A stretch of 64,000 nucleotides of DNA, taken from positions 3,313,942 to 3,377,941 of the forward strand of contig NC_040022.1 of NCBI RefSeq assembly GCF_000972845.2, given 5' to 3'. The stretch comes from Larimichthys crocea (taxonomy: Eukaryota; Chordata; Actinopteri; Sciaenidae). Of the stretch, positions 37,101 through 50,500 are shown piece after piece. The notes under the pieces were generated by a model that was not told the origin of the DNA, searched no databases, and saw only the letters and a list, made by a program, of their open reading frames with translations. Position 1 is the stretch's first letter; every line of letters starts with the position of its first letter. The translations under genes were made by a program, and so were the position numbers.

Positions 37101-40100
37101 GAGGTCTGTGATGGCCACTCCAGGACCTTCACTTTCTTCTGCTGGAGCCACCAGAGGGTTGACTTGTGTTTAGGATCCATGTTCAGCTTTCAGGCTGATT
37201 TTCTGATAACGTGCTGCATTCATCTTTCCATCCATTTGACCTGAATGTAGCTCAGAGGTCCACCTCCACGCTTCACAGCAGGGATGGAGGACTTTCACAA
37301 TAGGACTTGTTGACTCCTTTCCTAACACAGCGGTTGTGGTTCAACACTTGTTATGGCTTAATCTGACCACTATAAATACATGGAGGATTTTTATCACGAT
37401 CAATCATATTTTCCATGTATGTAGATTTATGAGTCGACTGTGTAGCCCGTCCAGCCTGGGAACGCCTCACCGCCACCACGACCCGACCCCGGAAAAGAGG
37501 AAGGAGATGAATGGATGAATATTCCGTTTCTGCCATATTCTATGAATAGAGCCCCGTAACTCTGACACACTGGACCTTGTAAAGCTCATTTTATTATAAT
37601 AAACACTCCGTCGGCTTGTCAGCACAGTGTTTCATTGGCAGTCACTCCCTCAGATATGCAGTCATGCCAGGCAGGGCGCAGGTTTGCAGACAGCTGGGCT
37701 TCATATCAGCAGCTCGTATTCAGTTAGTGTACGCCGGTTCATTGGCCGCTCGCGCTGTAGCCACCACGTGTTAAACAAGTGATCACTGTGAAAGTTCAGT
37801 AAAGCAACCAGCAGCAGCTCTGTATGGATGAACGAAGGGATTCCATCCATTATGTGAAGAACTGACTCATTTCAGGGTTTAATGGCTGAATTAACAACTC
37901 AGTATCTGAAATGATGATGGGAAAAGGTTTTGACTGTGAACAGTGAAACAACTGGCTCGTCTGCCAGTAGACGTCGCAGCTCGTCCATCAGCCAGTCAGT
38001 CAGAATGGTGTCATGTGTATCTAATTACCTGCAGTCTTTAATTACTGACACTGCTGCTAACGAGGCCCGAGTGCAGCACGTCGAGGGAGAGGGAGACGGG
38101 GAAGTTCTGTTGGATCGACAGGAGAAGAAGCAAAACCACAGAGAGGAAAGTGTCTTCCTGTGAAAGGAGTCATGATCGATGACCAGCTCACCTCTGATCA
38201 CGTCACCTGACTCAACATGCTGCCCAGATCCTGATACAGACCGTGGTCATCTCAGGACTCCATTACTGACGGGCCTCCCAGCCTGCAGAGTGAAACCCGG
38301 TCGCCTGGTCTTCAATCAACCCAAAAGGTCACATGAGCGACACCTGGCTCTGCCACCTGTCCTCTCAGGACAGTCCAAACTTTTCTGTCTGTTGTTCCCC
38401 GTTGGTGGAACGTCCTACCAGTTCCTACAGATCAGGGGCGTCCCTCTCTACCTTCACAGACCTCCTGAAGACCTCCAGCTCTGCAGAGAGGACCTCCTCT
38501 ACAACACTACCAACAGCTGGACATGACACATCTGTCCTCTACAGCTGGACATGACACATCTGTCCCTCTACAGCTGGACAGGACACATCTGTCCCCTACA
38601 ACTGGACGTGACACATCTGTCCTCTACAACTGGACGTGACACATCTGTCCTCTACAGCTGGACGTGACACATCTGTCCCTCTACAACTCGACATGACACA
38701 TCTGTCCTCTACAACTGGACATGACACATCTGTCCTCTACAGCTGGACATGACACATCTGTCCCTTTAAGAGCACTTATTGTACATAGTGACAAAGATTG
38801 TTACGTAATGTTTCTGTCAGGTGAACCCGTCTCCTCCGCAGTGTAACACTGATCCAGTTTTGCGTCCTCAAACCTGAGTAAGACTACGCCCACACTGAAC
38901 CTGCTGCATCTGAAAATGCTTTGTGGAAATGACACATGCTAGGATTTCTGTTCACAGCGCGGGCCTGAGGGAAAAGGAAAAGGCTAAATCCCTGATTACT
39001 TCTTGTGTTTCGTGCTGTCAGAGCTCGTCAATAGCGGCAGCTTGGTCAATGGCCCTACACTTGAAACTGGGACGCTGCACAAAAACTGCTTGGATTGGGT
39101 TAAAATAAGAATGTAACGTCAGTTACAAAGAAATCAGTTCTGGTTTCACACTGGATTCAAACTTCTTGTGTGAAAGTCGGCACCTCGTGATGGTTGACTT
39201 ACATAGTTACCTGTTAACAAACAAACAGTACTCATCAATCAAATCCCTATTATCTGACAGTAAGTAACAAATCCACCTTGACTACTACTGCATTCGTGTG
39301 AATGACCCTATTTACATTCAAAATGGGTAACTGTAACAAGAGCCAGACGAAGTTCTTCCATCAGTGTGTGTTGGCTGCAGGGTTATTGTGGACGGGTGGT
39401 TGCTTGTTCTCAAACTGTCTCATTAGAACTCTGTATGGTGCTGGAAGACAGAACCAGTCCAAAAGAAAAACAAAGAAATATAAACTTTTACCACACTAAA
39501 TATGTTTCCGTGTCACAGTCAGATCATCTCTGGGTCCATTAATCCAGATGACTACATTGTGTCAGTCTCATCATGAATGTGCTCTATGTAGGTGCTCCAG
39601 TAATCCCCAAGGTGCCAGATCCTGGAGCATTTTAGCGCACGTACAATTTACATAGAAATGTGTTACCCTGAGAATTTCTCCTCACATTACTGAGATGAAT
39701 CATCCATTAAATCATGAGCAAAATGTAAAACGTTTCCACTTTGTATTCAGCAGACCAACACACTCAGTCACCACATTATTGGCAGCATACGGCAGAAAAC
39801 AGGACCTAGAATAAACGTGCATGCTAAATGAAATTTGTAAAAACAGTTTGAGATGTTAGACAGTTAGATGAGAAGATCGGTTCCTCATGTTCCTCATGTT
39901 CCTCATCGTCCTCATGTTCCTCATGTTCCTCATCGTCCCCATGTTCCTCATGTTCCTCATGTTCCTTATGTCCCTCATCGTCCCCATGTTCCTCATGTTC
40001 CTCATCATCCTCATGTTCCTCATGTCCCTCATGTTCCTCATGTTCCTTATGTCCCTCATGTCTCTCATGTCTCTCATGTTCCTCATGTTCCTCATGTTCC

Positions 40101-43100
40101 TCATGTCCCTCATCGTCCTCATGTTCCTCATGTTCCTCATCGTCCTCATGTTCCTCATGTCCCTCATCGTCCTCATGTTCCTCATGTCCCTTATCGTCCT
40201 CATGTTCCTCATGTTCCTCATGTCCCTCATCGTCCTCATGTTCCTCATGTCCCTTATCGTCCTCATGTTCCTCTTGTTCCTCATGTCTCTCATGTCCCTC
40301 ATATTCCTCATGTCCCTCATGTTCCTCATGTTCCTCATCGTCCTCATCGTCCTCATCGTCCTCATGTTCCTCATGTTCCTCATTTTCCTCATTTTCCTCA
40401 TGTTCCTCATTTTCCTCACGTTCCTCATCGTCCTCATGTTCCTCATCATCCTCATGTCCCTCATGTTCCCCATGTTCCTCATGTTCCTCATCGCCCTCAT
40501 GTTCCTCATCGTCCTCATGTTCCTTGTGTTCCTCATGTTCCTCATGTCTCTCATGTTCCTCATGTTCCTCATGTTCCTTATGTCCCTCATGTTCCTCATG
40601 TTCCTCATGTTCCTCATCGTCCTCATCGTCCTCATGTTCCCCATGTTCCTCATGTTCCTCATGTTCCTCATGTCTTTGGAGTAAATGTGAAAGTGAAGCT
40701 TGCTAAGCTAAGCAGCTGGTTCAGTGGTCTATTTAAGTCGAATGCCATAGGGGAACCTTTTTACAAGGAACTCTTCTATAATCATAATTATTAAGCTTCC
40801 TTTTTCACTCAATAGGTTCATCATATAAATAAATGTGACAAACTGAAAGATTTTACAGAGAAACACGTTATTTTTCAGATGTTTCCTGAATTCTGATCAA
40901 AAAGACATTTAAATACAGAAAAATGTTTGTTTTTACTTTACAGAAAATTTGTCAGGTTTGTAATTTAAGAAAACATATTGTATAACTAATAAAACATGCA
41001 CATAATACTTCAATTTTGAATTTAAAATAGTTAATTTACAGAAAATGACTTTTGTGCACATTTTTGAAAAACAGAAAACTACTATAAAAATTTTGCCACA
41101 TTTTCTGTAAATTTGTTTAGTTTTTTTACACTGGACACGTAAAAGGTGTTCCAATGATCACTTTGTTGGTTCTGATAAAAACCAGGGCACGGCGTTCCAA
41201 AGTTTGACTTAAAAACGCCTTTTGTGTATTCAGTAGTTTGATTATTAAACATAAAAAGGTTCTACAGGGGATCAAAAGTGCTCAGTGTTTCAAAAGTCGT
41301 CTGACAGGATGATCCTGGTCGGATTGGATTAAATCTAGATCTGATCTGAAAACTGATCCTGAAGTCCTGGATTCTGATCCAGTCCTCCCTTGAATCCAGA
41401 TAAAAGGCTGGATTTGGGTATTTCAAAAGTTAAGGCAGAGATCTGGATCAACATTTGGATCCCACCTCTGAGGTGGACTGACAAAGTCTCAGCTCCACTT
41501 CTCCTAGATATTGTTACTCAAGATGTTCATCACACTTCATCTAAAGTGTTTTACTATTAACCAATAATTAAAGTAGCCTCATTGTAAGAAATAGAAAGCA
41601 TAGTAAAATATAATTAATCTGAATTTTTTCAGTGTGTTTATATCATGCTGCATATTGAAGCGCTCTGCAAGCATTTAATATATATTTACATCCTTCTGAT
41701 TAAATGAAGACACATTCGAGTTCAGTCAGAATCTTAAAAATGAATTTCTAAAATGTTTGGAAATGGCTTGAATGTGATTTTGAAACATGTTCCAGTGTTT
41801 GTGTACAAACTGATTATTTTACATTTTACATTACATTACATTTGTACGGAAGCCCTAAAGGGTCATACATACATACATTTTATTCCACCCGTTTTCCCGT
41901 GATAACGAGATAATTCATTCGAGATCTGGAGAAAACAAAACGATAGTCTAGTAGTGTATTAAATCAAGTGCACCCGTATTACAGAATATACGGCAAATGC
42001 ATGTAGTCCATGATACGGAGCGAGCAAACCTGTCACCACTGTAAAATCTGTTTGATCCATAATTTCTGACAAAGGTTTGAACACTTGATCTCTTCTGTAA
42101 TACGGGCGCACTTGATTTATTACACTAGAATACCGTTTTGTTTTCTCGAGATCTCAAATTAATTATCTCGTTATCACGGGAAAACGGGTGGAATAAAAGG
42201 TATGAATGTATGTATGGCCTTTTAGGGCTTCCGTACATTTGTCATCAAATCAGATGCTGTTTGCTATGAATGGCCATAATTATGTTCAGTGAGTGTTCTA
42301 TGTAAGGCAGAAATCAGATTAAATGTTTCTGTCACTGACCGAGCTATAAACCATGAAAGTAATGCAGTTACAGTTTCAAGCACTTTATTCAAAATCCAAA
42401 AACTTGAAAACCTTGAATGTATCAATACAATGAAAGCGTTTCCAAGGATTTCCAGCGGTTGTCCTTAATAGCTGAGTGGACTCTGAAAGCAGAAGACAGA
42501 GAAGCTGTATGAGTATATCTGTGTTTATGAACTCCAGCATCACTGTAGCATCCTGACACTGTAGTTAATACTCGTACAGTGTAACGTTACGTTACAAAGT
42601 ACTGCAGCACATGCAGCCTATGACGTAACACTAATACACTGTGAACAGGTTGGTGTTTGGCTTTGTGATATGAAATGAGGCATCAGAATAATATGGGCTT
42701 GACAAGGCGCCCAGCTTTGCATGATACAACTGTAACGTCAGAGCACTGATGTGTTAACGCTGCAGTGGAAAGTAAAAACGAGTCGTGCAGGTTCCTTTTG
42801 GTGGCCGACAGAAGCACGAGCGAGGACGCTGAGGGGATGGAAGCCTCTTTGTTCATCATTTTGGGCGTCTGGATTTGGATCAAAGGCTGAAGAGTTAAGA
42901 CGTCCTTTGAAGGCGTTTTCATCACCTGACGCTTTCTGCCCTCTGCTGGGTTCGGATCAATCCCCCTCGGCTCGTTCAATGGGAATATTTGTACAGAATA
43001 AAACCACGAGAGCCCAGAGCTGGAACCAAAACCTTTAGATGCAGAAATGTTTTAGAAACTGATGGTTGGATTTGTCTTTTATCCTGTGGAGCTTCAATTT

Positions 43101-44463
43101 TTGGATTTGAAAAGATTCGAAATGCGTGAACTTTACAAAGAAGCAGCCGAGGTGTATTTGATTAGATTTGTCCACGGCCTTCCTCCTTCCTCTCCCCTAG
43201 CTTCGTTTCCCTCCCTTTCTCCGCAGTGGGAGCTGCACCAGTCTTTTCAAACCGGGCCTCGGGGCTCGCGTGGCAGCCTCCCTGGCCGGACCACATTTGG
43301 CAGCACTGCTGAAACAAAGCTGAGCCGCTGTGGGATGAGTGGGCATTTGGCACCCTCACCCACATATCCTCCCCCCTTCTCTCTTATTCTCCCACTGCAC
43401 CCCTCTTCTGATTTATATTCTCCACCTTTTTCCTCTCCAACTCCTCCCTTGTATCGCGCCTTCAATCTCTCTCAGCTCTCTCAGCCGGTTCCCATTTGTC
43501 TTTCACTTTCTATCCTATTACTTTTCTCTCTGTTAGTGCATCCTCCAGTTCCTCTCCATGGCTGTGCAATCATGTCTCTGCATCCTTCCTCCATCTTCTG
43601 ATTAAGTCTGTGTCGAGCAAATATCCAGTGTCCTACTGACTTTTATTCTTTGCGGAGTAAACTCACAGACCTGCCAAACTAACCAGAAAGCACTTGTACA
43701 TAATATTTACATTTAGTCATTTAACGCTTTTTAAGATGTGTCATGTCCAGCTGTAGAGGACAGATGTGTCATGTCCAGCTGTAGAGGACAGATGTGTCAT
43801 GTCCAGCTGTAGAGGACAGATGTGTCATGTCCAGCTGTTGGTAGTGTTGTAGAGGAGGTCCTCTCTGCAGAGCTGGAGGTCTTCAGGAGGTCTGTGAAGG
43901 TAGAGAGGGACGCCCCTGATCTGTAGGAACTGGTAGGACGTTCCACCAACGGGGAACAACAGACAGAAAAGTTTGGACTGTCCTGAGAGGACAGGTGGCA
44001 GAGCCAGGAGGAGGTAACGTGACCTTTTGGGTTGATTGAAGACCAGGCGAGCTGTCACGTTCTGGATCATCTGAAGTCTCGTCAGGAGGACGTCAGAGAT
44101 GAACACTGGGCCTGATTTCCTGAATCACTGACTATACAAAACAAATCAACTTTTACAATCGCCTTAATTGAATCTGCAGATCTTGGGACTGTTGATTGAT
44201 GCAATGAGAAAGGAAAAGATTGAAACCAAAGGCCGGGGAAATTATGAGTCTAAACAAGTCATGGGGAACAAAGCAAAGCCTTTAATCAGTCCGAGCAGAT
44301 TCTCTACTTCAGTGCCGGAGGTGTGAGAGGAAATCATTGATTCACTGATGTGACCTTTTCAACCACTTACACTGACACACAAAGATCCTCTTGAGAATGT
44401 GAACAAACAAACAGTGATGAGATCAGAGCTGCATTGTGTCCTGAACAGATTACACCCAGATGG

Positions 44464-44521
<58 letters not shown>

Positions 44522-47500
44522 ATGGGTGCGTATGGGTGAAAGTGTATTACAAAGTTTTTGTTGGATGATTGAAAAGACGGAGAAGAAGATCAGATGGCGC
44601 CGTGCCACAACAGCCAGTGTGGATAAAGATACAGAGTCTGTAACGGTACGAGGCGCTGGCCTGTTATGGGGATTAGTTGCAACAGTAGTTCACCTTTTCT
44701 GCAGAAGATCTAAAGTAAGGTCTGATGTGAAGGGCTGACGTGATGTTTTTAATGTGAACGATGGCGACGATGTGATGGTGAAGAGTCTCTCCTGTTCCAG
44801 GATATCTTTTAGAAAAGCTGTCCAACAAACATTTTTACAAAGTTTGTTTGTACTCGGTGTAAGCGGTGAAACATCCGTCCATCCATTTTCCATAACTTCT
44901 TATCCTTATCAGCGTCACGGGGTACAGTCCCAGCTGGGTACAGTCTGGACAAGTTATAATCTGGATTACTGAAGATACCTCAAATATTTCTTTCAGGCTT
45001 CTGCACTACAAACAAGTAGACGAGGTTTGAATGAAAGTAGCTGCACCTTAAATAAAGACAAAAGTCTTTGGTCCAGTTAAACGTTCCTAATAAACGCTAC
45101 TGTGGTAGAAGAGTGGCACTTTCCTGTGGTGCTGAGTGAACAGCTCAGTATTTCGTCATAGTTTTATTTGGAAAAGGTTCATGAACTTCTCTATTACACA
45201 AAACCTAAAGTGGTTCTTCATAGTAAAGCCATAGGGGAACATTTTACATATCGGTTCTTTAAAGAATAATTTATTATCAACGATGAGTTAAAGCTGCACT
45301 GTTTAAAAAAATGAATGTCAAGAACTGTAATACTGTAATTTTTAGGTTTCCTGAATTCTGATCAATCAGAATTGTTTTACATAAATTTGAACGTTATTTA
45401 AGGAAGCAGATAACAGTCTGTAGTTTGATGCATAATTTCACAATGTAAAACAAAAAAACAAAACAAATCTAATGTTAGATATATATTTAAATATTTCAGT
45501 TATTTTCCATAAATTTGTGTTTTTATTTTATTTTATTGATTTATTTTTTTTACAGTCATGTACTTCAGGTTCATACAAAAGGTGTTTCACTTTGTTGTCA
45601 ATCAAAAACAGGTCGCAGAGCTCTAAAGTTTGACTTTTGTGTATTCAGTATTCAGATTATTAAACAGTTAAAGTCCAAAGAACCATAAAGAGCAAGAAGG
45701 GTTCTTAAGCATAGAGAGGTTCTACAGAGAATCAGGTTTTCTTAGAGAGTGGGACCTCATGCAGAGTTTGCTTTGGGTACAAAGTCGTGCAGGTTGATTG
45801 GTGGCTGTAGATCGGCCGTAGGTCTGTGATGACCTGGCGACCTATCCCGGGCGTTCCCGTCTCTCTGGGATCAGCTCCAGCTCCCTGTGACCCTGATAAG
45901 GAGAAGCTGGATGGATGGAAGTCTCTGAAGTGTGTTCAGCATCTTGTCCTTTTTCTGTTCAGAACAACTCCCCCGACAAGTCCAGAGCAGAGAGAACGAC
46001 ATGTGATTGAACATGTGACGTCTGACAAAGCATGTTTTGGAGGCGGCGTCCATGATCTGCCTGTGTAAGGTGCTTGTTTCTGGATTGCACCATTAGCAGC
46101 AGAGGAAGTTCCTGCACGGCGCCCGGAAAGCGAGGGCGACCGAACGCGGCGGGGTAACCATGGTGAACCGGTGATGATTGGCAGCGCTGATGATCAGAGC
46201 GAAAGCCGCTCGGTGTTTGTTCTTCCGTCAGCTTCATATTGGGGGAGAATCTAGCTGCGACTTCTTCCTCGCTTAATGAGCGACGGCTGGGAGCTGCCAC
46301 TCAGGAGAGGATGTGTCTCTGTGCACAACATCTGTGTGTATTATTTGCAGAGTGGGGCTCTTCTGTTATGAGCCTGAAAGCACCAGGGGCACTTAAGACG
46401 TGACATTTACGTGCCTCATAATTAACACTGTGGCCTCCTGCTCTCTCTCTTTGTGTGTGTGTTGGTGTGCGTAATGACGCTGCCTAAAGGTCTCTCAGAG
46501 GAATCAACCAGGCGTCAGCCGGCTGCATTTATCTGTGATTTGCAAACTTTGCCGTGTGCAGATATTAGTGTGTGTTGGTCACACTGTAGCGCTTAAAGCA
46601 CACGAGCATTTATATTCAAATGCAGCAGCTGAGTAATGAAAGAGCCTGGTGATAATCGATCTTATCGTGAAGGTAAACGTTTCTGCAATAAAGCACCAAA
46701 CAGGCAGTATGCATCTGCTGAGACCGAGAACACAGTAACCCCAGTTACCACTCAGTTGCCCCTGGTTACAGCATCCCTCTGTTCTCCTCCCATGAGGCCT
46801 TATGGGCTGCTGTTGCCATGACACTAAAGTTAACCCCTCCACCATCCTACCCCCAAAATAAATTCCTCCACAAGACCAAGCGGCAGCGCTTTGCCGAGAG
46901 CTCGTGTTTGTCACAGACCGTGGGCAGCTTTCGGCCGTCCCGATGTGTCATCTGAAGACAAACAGAGAGGAGAGCACGCTGGGAAATCCACTCCACAGAA
47001 GTCTGCTGTGTATTCTGTCTAAAACTACAGTAATCACAGAGTTACTGTGGAAATTACACTAACAAGAATGTACAATATAAAATTACAGTAATGTACTGGA
47101 GAGTTACTTGTCAGCTGCTGCCAGTTAGTTACTGGTCTATCTTTGGAGGATGAAGTCTCCTGATAATCCCGTGCACCTTCATCTTCCGGTCTCAAACTAT
47201 TAAATAGATTCAGTGTGAAATTTGTCACAGGTAATGAACTGAATTCTTAGTGTGCCACACAAAGGTGTCTTAAGATCTGCAGTGTTGGCCGTGTTGACAT
47301 CTGTTACCTACAGACCCTCGTCACGTCACCCAGAGAATGGTTTTCAAAGAGCGAGATGTTGTTTTCAAAATTCGAAGCTGTGGCATGGCTCCGTGGTTTC
47401 TAGCAATCCCTTCACAGGGCAAACAACCTGACTTCCAGGTGCCCTTTGTGTAATGAGCTGGCATCATCATCTGACTGGTGTGGAGGTCTGTGATGATGAT

Positions 47501-50500
47501 CCATGATCGTAGACCTGGCCATAGCTTCACCTGGTTGGTTCCGGTGTGAACGATGAATGTTCAGGTCAGTGTTCTTGGGCTGTGGTGTGGACGATGGTCG
47601 ATGGAGTCACATGAGGCCAAGAAGCTTCTCAGATGAGAGGTCTACACGGATCTACAGCCGAGCCCGAACCCTTCCTGAACACAGAAGACCTCGATGACTG
47701 AGAACCTTCACAGGCTTCTGTCAGTGTGTTGAACTTGTGCATGCTAAAATAGCCTAACATGAATAACATGAATACATTTGAATAGTTAATATCAGTCAGA
47801 CACCACAGGACATTCTCATGAAAACCTTCATGACACTGACGAACCAGCATGTCAGCCTCATCATGACTGGATCTTGTATCTAAAGACCAACAGACACAGT
47901 CAGGGTAAAGGCTGACAGATATAAATTCAGTCAGGATGACACTGCACACGGCAGGATACACGCCATGGTTACCAAAAATCAGACCACGCCTGACTCAACA
48001 TGCTCCCCAGCTCCTGATACAGACTCTTCATCTCTAACGTTCTTCTGACGGGCCTCCCAGCCTGCTCTTCAACATGTTCCTCTGCTGATCATGGAGCTCC
48101 TCTGTCGACCTGCAGCAGCCACGTTAAACTCAGATCTCTAACGCTGACTACAAAGCAGTCTCTGGTTCTTGAACGTCCTCACACAGACAGATGTTACCTC
48201 CTCCTGGCTCTGCCACCTGTCCTCTCAGGACAGTCCAAACTTTTCTGTCTGTTGTTCCCCGTTGGTGGAACGTCCTACCAGCTCCTACAGATCAGGGGCG
48301 TCCCTCTCTACCTTCACAGACCTCCTGAAGACCTCCAGCTCTGCAGAGAGGACCTCCTCTACAACACTACCAACAGCTGGACATGACACATCTGTCCTCT
48401 ACAGCTGGACATGACACATCTGTCCTCTACAGCTGGACATGACACATCTGTCCTCTACAGCTGGACCTTGATACTCTGCTCTAACATGTCCTCTTTGCTC
48501 TGCACCCTGATCGTTTCCCTTCTTTGTAAACTTGTAAGCTAAAGCTAAACGCTGTCAGCTGACGGGGGGCAGAGCCGGTGTTGCACCAGAACCCGAGCTG
48601 GGATCCGATGTAAAGGTCCGAGTGTCTTCTAGAAAAGTAGCTGTCGAGGTTTAGTTTCAATCTTTTTACTGAAGGCTAGCGCAGTGTCGTTAACTTTCCG
48701 TCTCTCATCCTCCTTCAGCGCATCGTCATCGCTCAGTGACAGAAAACGAATGAAGGCAAACTCTGACCTCGTCTCTTCACTTTGATGAAGATGCTGCAGA
48801 GACAGAGAGAGACAGCGGGGGGTAGAAATATAATTGAACCATTTAAATCCCCCGTGGAAATAAAACAGGGGAGTTTTTCATTAGTTGTGTGGATGGAGGT
48901 AGGAAGGAGGGTGGGGAACAGAAGGCCTGGAGAAGATGGAGCGAAGGGGGGGAGCAGTGATTAAGAAGCCATCCCTGCTCACACACACACACACACCTCT
49001 GACTCTCCACGGTTTCCCTCATTCAGTTGAACCCGCTCGCCTCCTCGTTCTCTCCTCCACCTGTCGTTTATGCAGCTCTATTAATCATCGCTCTGCCATG
49101 ACAACAGCACCGTCCACGTGAAGCTAAACTAAAGTCTCGTTGCAGCCTCTGTCGTGTAATCATTGTCGGTAGTGAGGCACTTTTTTTGTCGTCTGTTGTC
49201 TCATCCGGAACAGTCTGACTGCAACTTAGACAAGATGCAGCCGGTAGTGGAACATCTTCAGGTTTGAGCTCACAGCAACGCCGTAAACCAACCAACCTTT
49301 CTACCATAAAATCACATTGACTTATAATCCGGTGACTGTTGGCTCTGTCATTCCCACTCTGGAATACCTCGAGTTTCCTGATGGACAGTGAAGTAAACTG
49401 CTGCCAACTGTAGCTGCTGTTAGCTCAGTTTGTTAGTTTGTTGCCAGACTGTGAGCTCAGAGCGCCGGGGGAGTGTTAGTGTTTGTACCACAGGTGTCGT
49501 GCCAGAACAGGAGCCGGGTGAACGGACAATGTAACCGGGCTCAGCAGCAGAAAGAGAGAAGCTGACAGACTATCAGCTGCTGCTGTGTCTCGGGTTGGTG
49601 ACCTGGTTGATGTTTGGATGTTAGAAAAGTTGTCGACTCGTTAGTTTTTGATCATGAGTAATGTAATCAGAACAAATACTCGAGTACACTCTGACACTGG
49701 GGGGGCTGCATCACAAAAATACCAGTTTCTACACAGTGTTGCTTTAAATAAGAGGAATTGTGTGTCATTGTTTTGAACTTTATGATAAATACTGCGTATA
49801 CTCTGAGTTGAAAACCCGGGGCAGAGGAAGTCCAGGCATTAGGAGCGATCCACATCACGTCTGGATTGTGGCAGCTCGACAGTTAGAAAACTCGACATCT
49901 CCCGGTGGAAACGAAGCAATAAATAGTATGTTCTTGCTCGCGTCTGAAGTGCTTTGTTTGACATAGATGAAGATACTTTTGACGCGTGTAATGAGAACAA
50001 ATCTGTCGGCGCATTAACACAATAAGGACGCCCCCTCCGTGGCAAGCTTGTTAATCTGCGGAGCCACCAGGGCGTCATGTGATAACATTAACAACAAAAG
50101 AAGGGCCGGCACAACGCAGGAATGACCTTGTTTGACGAGCTGCCATTAAACACCATCACGCTGCATTAAAAAAAAAAGCACCGTTGTGGGCGCTGCTAGT
50201 CAATTACCGGCTGGTGAAGGAGCATATCTGCTGGAACAGGAACCATAAAACACCATTTGTGCAAACGAGGCCTCCCCAAAGGGCTGATTGAAGCAACACA
50301 GGCTGCCAATGGGATCTGCAGCAGAGACGGGCACCTGAATGCATCATCCGCACTAACGCACTGACGCACTGCTATTATCAGCCATCACCTAGGATTACTC
50401 ATCATTAGGATAGACCCACACACACACACACACACACACACAGTAACTCCTGAACTGTACGTATAAACCAAACACACACATCTTGGCCCGTCGTGCTGTG

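Noticed and set aside
39856..40794. Long open frames of 265-308 codons on both strands
   Set aside because: They are translations of the 9-bp TTCCTCATG minisatellite (VPHVPH, MFLMFL, MRNMRN); no domain and no independent exon structure.
43062..43601. 179-codon plus-strand frame
   Set aside because: Mostly pyrimidine-rich low-complexity sequence ([15 protein letters not shown] type), no splice context or homology recognised.
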